A DNA stretch of 27,540 bases from Gemmatimonadaceae bacterium (GTDB taxonomy: Bacteria; Latescibacterota; UBA2968; UBA8231). Position 1 is the first letter of the stretch, and every line of letters begins with the position of its first letter. The position numbers were made by a program, and so were the translations under genes. Shown here one piece after another: positions 13,345 through 20,460 of this stretch. The notes beneath the pieces were generated by a model. It did no database searches. It had not been told where the DNA came from and saw only the letters and a program-made list of their open reading frames with translations. Where the stretch lies: positions 1-27,540 of the forward strand of contig PBSR01000255.1 in NCBI GenBank assembly GCA_002726335.1. Reading direction: 5' to 3'.

Positions 13345-15039
13345 GTGATCGCCATCGTGGCGGCCTTCTGTTTCGGTGCTCTGGGTGACCATGGTATCTA
13401 CTTTCACGACGACGAGACCTTCCGCGACAACGAGGCGCTGGCCACAGATCCAGGCTTCTTCTTCTCATCCGGCCGCGAGCACCGCGCCGGGCGACCCGTG
13501 GCCTCTCTGGTGAAATGGTGGTCCTTCGCCGCCGTCGACAATCAACCCGGCGCCGCGCACCTCATCGTCGTCATCGCCCACGCCGCGGCGAGTGTGCTGC
13601 TGGCCTGGGTCTGCACCCGGCTTGGTCTCAGCCTGATCGCGGGGTTGCTGACGGGGTTGCTGTTTCTCGTCAACGTCGCTCACTTCCAGGCCGTGTTTCA
13701 CATCTCCGCGCTGGATTTTCCTCTGGCTCTGCTATTTGGTCTGGCTGCTTGGGTACTGCGGCATCATCAAGACCCTTCATGGCGAACACGTCTGGCCGCC
13801 GGGGCCTGCCTGGTGATCGCCATTTCCTGCCACCTGAGTGCCGTCGCCCTCCTGCCGCTGTGGGTATACGAGACGTGGCGTGAAAGCGGCGACTGGCGTC
13901 TGGCGCTGCGCCGGCATGCCGCCTCAGGGGTGGTCGTCGCGGTGGCCGCCATCGGTCTGCTGGCCATGACACCCGTCCGAACGACAACCTCCGCCTCGCT
14001 GCAACACGCCGGCACAGATCCTCTCGGCGCCGTGGCAGGCAGCGGCCGCATGCTCTGCTGGATGGCGGCCCGCCTCGTGACCACCGCCCACTGGTTGCCG
14101 GTGGAGCTGGGAGACAGGACGACGGTGGAGCTGGTCTTCGGCGCCATCGTCCTCATCGGCCTCGTCGCTCTGGCCTGGCGGCAAGGCGGGCAGGTCGGCG
14201 CTGCCGCAGTGTGGACACTGGTGTTTCTGGCGCCCTTCGCCCTCATCTCAGAGCAGCTTGCCACTCGGGGACGGGAGGGTCCCTCCCACTATATGTACCT
14301 GGCCAGCGCCGGGGCCAGCATGCTGCTGGCCATGGGGATCCAGTCCCTCGCCCGTCGGCTGGACGGCCGGTGGCGGGGCAGAGGCTGGATGCTCACCTCA
14401 GTCTGCGCCCTTGGCATCACCGGCAGCAGTATCTGGGCATTGGGCGAGTTGCTCCCCATGTCACTCTACAATTCAGGGCGGTATCTGTTCGATCGGGATC
14501 CAGCGACCTCCGTGCAGTACCTGCGTCGAACCATCGACGCCGGGGGAGGCGTGGTCCCGCTGCACGAGGTGTACCTGCGCCTGGCTCTGGCTCTGCCCCT
14601 TGCGGGGCAGGATCCGTATCCCGTGCTGCAGGAAGCGGCCAGCCGCTATCCGACAAGTGCGTACGTCCAGGGCGGGATCGCCGTGCGCGAGATGGAGAGT
14701 CCGGATCCGCGGGCCCGGGAACGGGGGGCTCAGCGTCTCCAACAGGCGGCAGAGCTCGCCGCCAACCAGGGCCAGCAGGAAACCTTCGGCACGAACATCG
14801 CCGCCCTCTGTCACAACCTCGGCGTGGCGTACGAGCGGGTGGGCGCTCCGGAACGAGCCATCCCCCTATACCACCGCGCTCTCGACTGGAACCCTGACCC
14901 CGCCGCCAGTCGACGACGCCTGGTCAGCGCTTACCTGCTGCTGGTGGAGAAGCTGGCAGCCGGAGGCGACCCGGCCGGGGCCGCCGCCGCCGGCGACAGC
15001 GCCAGGGCCTATGCCGGAAGTGAATCTTTGGCGTTCTGA
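13345..15039 (+). CDS. Polytopic TMTC-like membrane protein with C-terminal TPR region
   Basis: A 564-residue protein with about nine to ten hydrophobic helices in residues 1-380, then a soluble helical tail (about 400-560) with TPR-like pairs, e.g. NLGVAYERVGAPERAIPLYHRAL. The first loop has YFHDDETFRDNEALATDP; an acidic pair after helix 1, followed by an RPVASL segment, is the layout of TMTC-type GT-C mannosyltransferases, where the acids contact donor or metal. A sugar-lipid-dependent transferase is therefore plausible but unproven. The GTG at 13345 falls inside the first hydrophobic helix. The frame stays open upstream to 13240 and codes a plausible cytoplasmic lead (RYLLWPAYCAV), but contains no ATG, GTG or TTG. 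The true start may be non-canonical or damaged. Confidence 0.62.
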   Translation: MIAIVAAFCFGALGDHGIYFHDDETFRDNEALATDPGFFFSSGREHRAGRPVASLVKWWSFAAVDNQPGAAHLIVVIAHAAASVLLAWVCTRLGLSLIAGLLTGLLFLVNVAHFQAVFHISALDFPLALLFGLAAWVLRHHQDPSWRTRLAAGACLVIAISCHLSAVALLPLWVYETWRESGDWRLALRRHAASGVVVAVAAIGLLAMTPVRTTTSASLQHAGTDPLGAVAGSGRMLCWMAARLVTTAHWLPVELGDRTTVELVFGAIVLIGLVALAWRQGGQVGAAAVWTLVFLAPFALISEQLATRGREGPSHYMYLASAGASMLLAMGIQSLARRLDGRWRGRGWMLTSVCALGITGSSIWALGELLPMSLYNSGRYLFDRDPATSVQYLRRTIDAGGGVVPLHEVYLRLALALPLAGQDPYPVLQEAASRYPTSAYVQGGIAVREMESPDPRARERGAQRLQQAAELAANQGQQETFGTNIAALCHNLGVAYERVGAPERAIPLYHRALDWNPDPAASRRRLVSAYLLLVEKLAAGGDPAGAAAAGDSARAYAGSESLAF

Positions 15040-15040
15040 T

Positions 15041-15061
15041 ACAAGAATTACACGTTCTTGT
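15041..15061. repeat. Inverted repeat after the membrane-protein gene
   Basis: ACAAGAA (15041-15047) and TTCTTGT (15055-15061) are perfect complements around a 7-nt loop, beginning 2 nt after the preceding stop codon. The stem is A/T rich and has no following T-run, so it is a weak terminator candidate; as double-stranded DNA it could equally be an operator for the downstream gene. Confidence 0.45.
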
Positions 15062-15095
15062 CCTCGAGTGGTGACGGGAATCACTGGTCAATCCC

Positions 15096-15108
15096 GGTGC
15101 CGGGCACC
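15096..15108. repeat. GGTGCC-G-GGCACC palindrome, extragenic repeat type
   Basis: A perfect 13-nt palindrome with a single central base in the 146-bp gap before the 536-residue gene. The core GTGCCGGGCAC resembles short palindromic extragenic repeats scattered through many high-GC genomes and linked to REP-associated Y1 transposases. No transposase is present here and only one copy is seen, so it may simply be a hairpin or binding site. Confidence 0.35.
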
Positions 15109-15185
15109 ATATTCAAAGATCCCCCTTGCTCCATCGCTGTCTACAGATCTTCTGAACCACTCCCCACAGCTGTCCCGAGCTGAGA

Positions 15186-16796
15186 ATGACTGTCATCAGT
15201 CGATCGGCGGCCTCGGCACTCGATACGCGTCTGCGTACCGAGTTGTGGCTCCGTATCGAACAACGTCTGGCTGATGGTGAGACCCTGGCAACGGGTCGCC
15301 ATTTCCAGTCCGCCATCGAATCGGCGTACCGCGACTTCACCGGTCAGGTGCCACCGGCACAGGTGAGGGAGCGACTGCGCCGCCTCGTGCGTGACGTCAA
15401 CGCCGAGCGGCCCGACACCTATCTCGCCCGCGGCGTGCAGAATGCCGTACGGAAGGCCTTCGCGCACGGCGTCGAGAATCTGCACTGGGATCAGGTCCGC
15501 GTGCAGCGACACGGTTCGGCGTCGATCCGGCGTTTCCTGCGACGATCGAAGATCCGCGGCTTCCTGCACGAGATTCGTCTCGATCCCGATCTGATCAACG
15601 TCTACGCCTGCGTGCGGGCTGCCGACACCCTGGCTGGCCCCCTGCTGGACGCCGAGACCGTGATCTCTACTGCCTCCACACCCCACAAGGCGGCGGCCCT
15701 GCCACCGCTTCCTTCCCCGTTCCTTCTCGACGAAGCCGATGAACTCGACGGACCGGGTGAGGGCGGCCGTGGGCAGGCGGTGGACCCGCTTGTGGCCGAC
15801 GGGCCGCCCAGCCTGCAACTCTTCGACGGCCTGCAGAACATCAGCGGCGAGTACGACGGGCTGATGCGGACACTCATCCAGCACAAGGAACTCGTCGTCG
15901 GCGGCGACGAGGGTGATCGTACCCGACTGATGACGGCGCTGATGGGCAGTCCCGGCTTCCTGCAACTGTCGGTGGCCGCCATGGAGCGACGCGACCCCGA
16001 GATGCGCAAGCTGTCCGAGCGCTTGCCGCCCTACGATCAGGCGCCGGAAAAGCTTCAGTCGAAGGACGCGTTGAAGATCGAAGAGTCCTTCGTCGATGAC
16101 CTGCGTCGGTTGAGTCCCGCTGACTACGAGCAGAAGCTGGAGTCGAAGGATGACATGGAGCGCACCCGCGCCATGACAGATGTCAACGGCCTCATCCATC
16201 TGCTCGACCAGCTGATGGAAGCGACGCCGTTCCGGCGCAAGGTCCGCCTGTTGATCGGCAATCGTGTGCTGCAGGGCTCAGGCAGCGAGATCGAGTCGAT
16301 CTATCGCGCCGGCGCCTCTGTCGCCGTCAGCCGCGCCAAGGCCGAGGTGATGCTGCGGCAGAAGCTGGAGCCGGTCTTTGTCGATGCCTCGACCGAAGAG
16401 GAGGAGGCCGTGCGCAAGCGCAGCCAGGCGCTGCTGATGTCGATGGAGCAGAAGCTGGTGGCCGAGGTCGATGCTGAGGCCGACGAGGTGATGGATACTC
16501 TCCGCCGGGCAGGCGCCACCAGCGACAGCGCCGGGGCCACCGACCCGGCCGAGGAAGAAGAGTTGACCGAGATCGAGAAGTCACGGGGAGCGCTGCTCAC
16601 CCAGGTGGCGGTCCGGGTCGACGGCCGACCCCAGACGATCTCCGGTGTCGTCATGCCCGACCCGGACGACTCCAAGCGCATGGTTCTGGCCGAGCGTGAT
16701 CCGGAGTCGGGGGAACTGGTGGCGCAGAAGCGGAAGCGGCGACTGCGCTACGTCAATCAACTCCCGGACGGCAGCTGGCAGGCCCTGACCGGCTAG
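15186..16796 (+). CDS. Hypothetical soluble helical protein, 536 residues, family unrecognised
   Basis: I do not recognise this family. There is no signal peptide or membrane segment. Residues 1-160 are basic and helical (many Arg, e.g. RERLRRLVRDVNAE and RRFLRRSKIRGFL). A low-complexity Pro/Gly/Asp linker follows (about 170-205), then a charged helical region (210-460) with heptad-like stretches such as EEEEAVRKRSQALLMSMEQKL. It ends in a small, probably beta-rich module (about 475-536: VAVRVDGRPQTISGVVM, then RMVLAERD, RRLRYV and SWQAL). The gene stands alone between a short hairpin-rich gap and a strong terminator, so it is probably monocistronic. A cytoplasmic structural or nucleic-acid-binding role is possible from charge alone, but nothing confirms it. 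Confidence 0.72.
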   Translation: MTVISRSAASALDTRLRTELWLRIEQRLADGETLATGRHFQSAIESAYRDFTGQVPPAQVRERLRRLVRDVNAERPDTYLARGVQNAVRKAFAHGVENLHWDQVRVQRHGSASIRRFLRRSKIRGFLHEIRLDPDLINVYACVRAADTLAGPLLDAETVISTASTPHKAAALPPLPSPFLLDEADELDGPGEGGRGQAVDPLVADGPPSLQLFDGLQNISGEYDGLMRTLIQHKELVVGGDEGDRTRLMTALMGSPGFLQLSVAAMERRDPEMRKLSERLPPYDQAPEKLQSKDALKIEESFVDDLRRLSPADYEQKLESKDDMERTRAMTDVNGLIHLLDQLMEATPFRRKVRLLIGNRVLQGSGSEIESIYRAGASVAVSRAKAEVMLRQKLEPVFVDASTEEEEAVRKRSQALLMSMEQKLVAEVDAEADEVMDTLRRAGATSDSAGATDPAEEEELTEIEKSRGALLTQVAVRVDGRPQTISGVVMPDPDDSKRMVLAERDPESGELVAQKRKRRLRYVNQLPDGSWQALTG

Positions 16797-16819
16797 CCGG
16801 TCTGCAACTGTATGGAGTT

Positions 16820-16854
16820 ACGAGCCCGCAGGGATTCAGGCCCTGCGGGCTCGT
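16820..16854. terminator. Strong bidirectional terminator
   Basis: ACGAGCCCGCAGGG (16820-16833) pairs perfectly with CCCTGCGGGCTCGT (16841-16854), a 14-bp stem with a 7-nt loop, followed by GCTGTTT. It lies between the convergent ends of the 536-residue gene (16796) and the RraA-family gene (16877), so it separates the two transcription units. Confidence 0.85.
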
Positions 16855-16876
16855 GCTGTTTCGGGGGCGAGTCGGT

Positions 16877-17629
16877 CTACCCGCCCTGCTCTTTCTTCCA
16901 CGCCTCGTACTCCGGGCGGGCGTCGTCCGAGAGGGGGTAGTATCTCTTGAGATGCCCGCCGGCGAGCAGCTTGTCGCGGCTGAACTCCTCCCACTCGGCG
17001 TGCTGACTGGCCAGATCCAGCAGGTCAGCGGCAAACTTCGCCGGCACGGCAACAACCCCATCGTCGTCGGCAACGATGATATCGCCAGGCAGCACAAGCG
17101 TGTTGTTCATGGCGATGGGCACGTTGACGGCGTTCGGGTAAATATCCGTCTGCGTGTGGAAGTTGGGCGTCACCCCTCGCAGCCACAGACCCAGGTCGAG
17201 GTCGCGCTGGACGATGGGATAGTCGCGGATGCAGCCGTCGATGACGACACCGACACCGCCGCGCCCCTGGAAGAAGGTGAGCATCATGTTGCCGAAGCAG
17301 CCACTCGTCATGCTGCCGCGGGCGTCGACGCAGACCACGTCACCGGGCTGCGTGTGGTAGAGGACGTGGCGGTGCAGCTGCTGCTCCGGACCGGAGAACT
17401 CGTCCTGATTGTAGACATCGATCCGTTGCGGCATGAACTGCAGCGTCAATGCCGGTCCGGCGACGACCTTGCCAGGCGAAAATGGCGTCGGGCCGAGGAT
17501 CGTGGGGTTCTGGACACCGAGTTTCTTCATTTCGCCAGCAGCGGTGGCAGCGCCGACCTCGCGCAGGCCGTCGACGAGCTCCTTCGGCGGTCGGACGATG
17601 TCGGGAGTATGAGTGTCAGGCTCGGACAT
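16877..17629 (-). CDS. RraA-family protein (HMG/CHA aldolase-like)
   Basis: A 250-residue RraA-like protein. The core shows PGDVVCVDARGSMTSGCFGNMM (residues 95-116, binding loop) and GVVIDGCIRDYP with R135/D136, the conserved metal and acid-base positions of 4-hydroxy-4-methyl-2-oxoglutarate/4-carboxy-4-hydroxy-2-oxoadipate aldolases. The longer C-terminus (to about 250, against about 160 in E. coli RraA) matches the environmental subgroup often annotated as demethylmenaquinone methyltransferase or dimethylmenaquinone-like. Likely activity: retro-aldol cleavage or decarboxylation of an oxo-acid; RNase E inhibition is less likely at this length. The ATG has GGAG upstream. It diverges from the ether-lipid-like operon over about 149 bp. 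Confidence 0.85.
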   Translation of the reverse strand: MSEPDTHTPDIVRPPKELVDGLREVGAATAAGEMKKLGVQNPTILGPTPFSPGKVVAGPALTLQFMPQRIDVYNQDEFSGPEQQLHRHVLYHTQPGDVVCVDARGSMTSGCFGNMMLTFFQGRGGVGVVIDGCIRDYPIVQRDLDLGLWLRGVTPNFHTQTDIYPNAVNVPIAMNNTLVLPGDIIVADDDGVVAVPAKFAADLLDLASQHAEWEEFSRDKLLAGGHLKRYYPLSDDARPEYEAWKKEQGG

Positions 17630-17778
17630 GGTGTCTCCAGGATTGCAGGTGGACGAGAGCCGTGCGGCTCTGGTGAACTCCCCGTCAAGGTATGCAGAGG
17701 CGGTTGACGCCTCCAGCCCAACAGTCGAACATCACTGCTGATCAGCAAGACTACTGCCCTCCGCGGAGCTGTACATAC

Positions 17779-19623
17779 ATGACCGAAGCCCTCGTCGTCA
17801 CCGTCATCGCCGTCATCCTCCTCGCCTGGCTCATACAGCGACGCCTGTCGCAGACGCCCGTGGACACGTTCTATGACCTGTCCGACGGCGAACGAAAACC
17901 TCACAAGTGGGGCTACACCGATACCGTCTTCGAGTTCGACGGCCCCCGTTCGGTTCGCGTCACCGGCAGCCGCTACCCCCTGGCCGGGTATTCGATGCCG
18001 GCATTCATCCCCTTCGCCGAGGAGGTCCTCGGCGTGCCGATCACACCTGAGGAGATGATGCCGGAACCGCCGCCACAGGTACCGCCGGCGCCGTGCGACC
18101 ACGCCGGTTTTGACGCCGCCCTGCGAGAGCAGCTCGACGACGATCAGGTCTCCATCACAGACACCGACCGCCTCGTGCACAGCCACGGGCAGCTCAGTGT
18201 CGACGAGATCTATCGTCTCCTCTACCTGGGGGCCCTCGGACGCGTCGTCGACCGCGTGCTGTACCCGCAGAGCGAGGACGACGTGCGCCACATCGTAACT
18301 ACGGCAGCTGCCCACGGCGTCTGCCTGGTGCCCTACGGTGGGGGCACGAATGTGAGCGGCGCCTTGACCCTGCCGCAGGACGAGGAGCGGGTGATCGCCT
18401 CCGTCGACATGCGGCGGATGAACCACATCCTGTCCCTGGACGAGGAAAACCAGCAGGCCACCGTCGAGGCGGGGATCTCGGGCAAGGTACTGGAACGGGA
18501 GCTCGGGGCGCTCGGCTTCACCTCGGGTCACGATCCCGACAGCGTCGAGCTGTCGACCCTGGGCGGCTGGATCGCCACCAACGCCAGCGGCATGAAGAAG
18601 AACCGCTACGGCAACATCGAGGATATCGTGCTCGAAGCGACGCTGGTGACACCCGCCGGCGACGTCGAGACCTTCCACGCGACACCACGCAATTCCACCG
18701 GTGTACCGCCGCGCGTGTGGCTCTTCGGCAATGAGGGCAACTTCGGCATCATCACCAAGGCGACGATCAAGGTGCACCCCAGCCCGGAAGCCAGAGAGTA
18801 CGGGTTGCTCGTGTTTCCACAGTTCGACGTGGGCGTGCGCTTTCTCAAGCAGCTGCGGCACGAGGGGGGATTGCCGGCCAGCATTCGTCTGGTGAACAAC
18901 AACGAGTCCCGTTTCGGGCAGGCTCTCAAGTCGACGCCGACGGCGATGAAGAGCCTGATGGGAAAGGTGCAGAAGTTCGTCCTGTACACCTTGAAGGGAT
19001 TCGATCCGCTGCGCATGGTGGCCTGCACCATCGTCATGGAGGGTACCCGGCGCGAGGTGGCGCAACAGAAGAAGATCATCTTCAACCTGGCCAAATCGTA
19101 TGGCGGCATGAGCGGCGGGGCGCACAACGGCCGGAACGGCTACATGCTGACCTTCGGTATCGCCTATATCCGTGATTTCTTCAATCAGTTCCACATCATG
19201 GGCGAGACCTTCGAGACGTCGGTGCCGTGGAACCGGATCCATCAGGTCACGGGCGCTGTCGAGAAACAACTGCATCAGCAGTGCAAGGCGCGCAGCGTTC
19301 GTGGCACACCCTATCTGGCATACCGCGTGACCCAGACCTATCACACCGGCGTCTGCATCTACTTCACCATGGGCTTCTCGGGCAAGGGGTTGGATCAACC
19401 CGACGCGGTGTATCACGAGATCGAGGCTGGTCTGCGACAGGCGATTCTCGACAACGGCGGCTCCCTGTCCCATCACCACGGCATCGGCAAGATCCGTGCC
19501 GGGTTCCTGACACAGATCCAGTCGGAGGCGAGTCTGCAGGTCCTGCGGGAGACCAAGCGGGCGGTGGATCCTGACAACATCTTCGGTGCCCGCAACGGGC
19601 CGCTCGCCGACGCGGCAAAGTAG
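17779..19623 (+). CDS. Alkylglycerone-phosphate (alkyl-DHAP) synthase-like FAD enzyme
   Basis: A 614-residue protein with an N-terminal membrane helix (residues 3-19), an FAD-binding PCMH domain (about 150-330) and a C-terminal cap. AGPS-type motifs: VPYGGGTNVSGAL (about 185-197), GFTSGHDPDSVELSTLGGW (about 246-264), ASGMKKNRYGNIED (about 268-281), TQTYHTGVCIYF and LSHHHGIGKIR (about 562-572). The combination of PDS.E.ST.GGW.AT.ASGMKKN.YGNIED and the HHH motif is diagnostic of alkyl-DHAP synthase rather than D-lactate or glycolate oxidase. AGPS swaps the acyl chain of acyl-DHAP for a fatty alcohol, making the ether bond. The ATG at 17779 has GGAG 10 nt upstream. It heads a four-gene operon with an SDR. 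A generic FAD oxidase is the less likely alternative. Confidence 0.83.
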   Translation: MTEALVVTVIAVILLAWLIQRRLSQTPVDTFYDLSDGERKPHKWGYTDTVFEFDGPRSVRVTGSRYPLAGYSMPAFIPFAEEVLGVPITPEEMMPEPPPQVPPAPCDHAGFDAALREQLDDDQVSITDTDRLVHSHGQLSVDEIYRLLYLGALGRVVDRVLYPQSEDDVRHIVTTAAAHGVCLVPYGGGTNVSGALTLPQDEERVIASVDMRRMNHILSLDEENQQATVEAGISGKVLERELGALGFTSGHDPDSVELSTLGGWIATNASGMKKNRYGNIEDIVLEATLVTPAGDVETFHATPRNSTGVPPRVWLFGNEGNFGIITKATIKVHPSPEAREYGLLVFPQFDVGVRFLKQLRHEGGLPASIRLVNNNESRFGQALKSTPTAMKSLMGKVQKFVLYTLKGFDPLRMVACTIVMEGTRREVAQQKKIIFNLAKSYGGMSGGAHNGRNGYMLTFGIAYIRDFFNQFHIMGETFETSVPWNRIHQVTGAVEKQLHQQCKARSVRGTPYLAYRVTQTYHTGVCIYFTMGFSGKGLDQPDAVYHEIEAGLRQAILDNGGSLSHHHGIGKIRAGFLTQIQSEASLQVLRETKRAVDPDNIFGARNGPLADAAK

Positions 19624-19635
19624 GAGCAGGCAACC

Positions 19636-20460
19636 GTGCCAGGTGAACACCGGGACCAATCCGTCGTCATCACCGGCGCTTCCTCCGGCCTGGGTGCGGC
19701 GCTGGCCCGATCCTTCGCCGACGCGGGCGCCCGACTGACCCTGCTGGCGCGACGTCAGGATCAACTCGAGGAGATCGCCGCCGGCTGTCGTACGGTGGGC
19801 GCCGAGGTTGAGACCGTCGTCGGGGATGTGACCCGGATCGAAGACGGACAGCGTCTGGTGGATCACGCCGTCACCGCTCACGGCGGCATCGACTGTCTGA
19901 TCGCCAACGCCGGCATGAGCATGTGGGCGCCTTTCGAGCAGGTCACCGATCTGACCCTGTTCCGCCAGTTGATGGAGGTCAACTACCTGGGTGCCGTGTA
20001 CTGCGTGCACCCGGCCCTGCCGCACCTGCAGCAGAGACAGGGGCAGTTCGTCGCCATCTCGTCGATTCAGGGCCGCATGGGCGTGCCCAACCACACCGGG
20101 TACGTGGCGGCCAAGCACGCGTTGCAGGGCTTCTGTGACACCCTTCGTATGGAACAGCAAGGCCGCGGCGTGGGGGTGCTCACCGTGCTGCTCCACTGGC
20201 TGCGTGGAACCGAACTCCGGCACCATGCTTTCGGCGCGGACGGGGCCCCCATGGGAGACACGCGGCGCGGACACAGCAGCGAGTCGGTCAGCCTCGAGCA
20301 GGCGTGTACGGCGATCCTGCGGGGTGTCTCCCGCCGTGAGCGAGAACTCGTCATCCCGGCAAAGCTGAAGGCCCTGGCCGTGTTGAAGGTATTGCGGCCA
20401 CGCAGCGCCGAGGCCATCGTGCAGCGCGCCGTAGACAAACAGGACGAATCCAGGTCATGA
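19636..20460 (+). CDS. SDR-family oxidoreductase, candidate alkyl/acyl-DHAP reductase
   Basis: A 274-residue classical SDR from GTG 19636 (AGGAG upstream). Visible: TGASSGLGAALA (13-24, NAD(P) loop), LARR after the second strand (R39/R40 favour NADPH), IANAGM (89-94), catalytic S142/S143 in AISSIQG, Y156 and K160 in GYVAAKHAL. The normal 'PG' nicotinamide loop is replaced by LLHWLRGTEL (185-194), possibly from paired indels. It starts 12 nt after the AGPS-like gene and overlaps the next by ATGA. Eukaryotic acyl/alkyl-DHAP reductases (Ayr1, DHRS7B) are SDRs, so reduction of the neighbour's product is an attractive inference, but SDR substrates cannot be read from sequence. Confidence 0.82.
   Translation: MPGEHRDQSVVITGASSGLGAALARSFADAGARLTLLARRQDQLEEIAAGCRTVGAEVETVVGDVTRIEDGQRLVDHAVTAHGGIDCLIANAGMSMWAPFEQVTDLTLFRQLMEVNYLGAVYCVHPALPHLQQRQGQFVAISSIQGRMGVPNHTGYVAAKHALQGFCDTLRMEQQGRGVGVLTVLLHWLRGTELRHHAFGADGAPMGDTRRGHSSESVSLEQACTAILRGVSRRERELVIPAKLKALAVLKVLRPRSAEAIVQRAVDKQDESRS

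Noticed and set aside
17527..20274. A 915-codon minus-strand open frame
   Set aside because: It lies antisense to the AGPS-like and SDR genes, whose motifs are intact; its product is low-complexity His/Gln/Arg/Gly-rich. Long antisense frames are expected in high-GC coding DNA.
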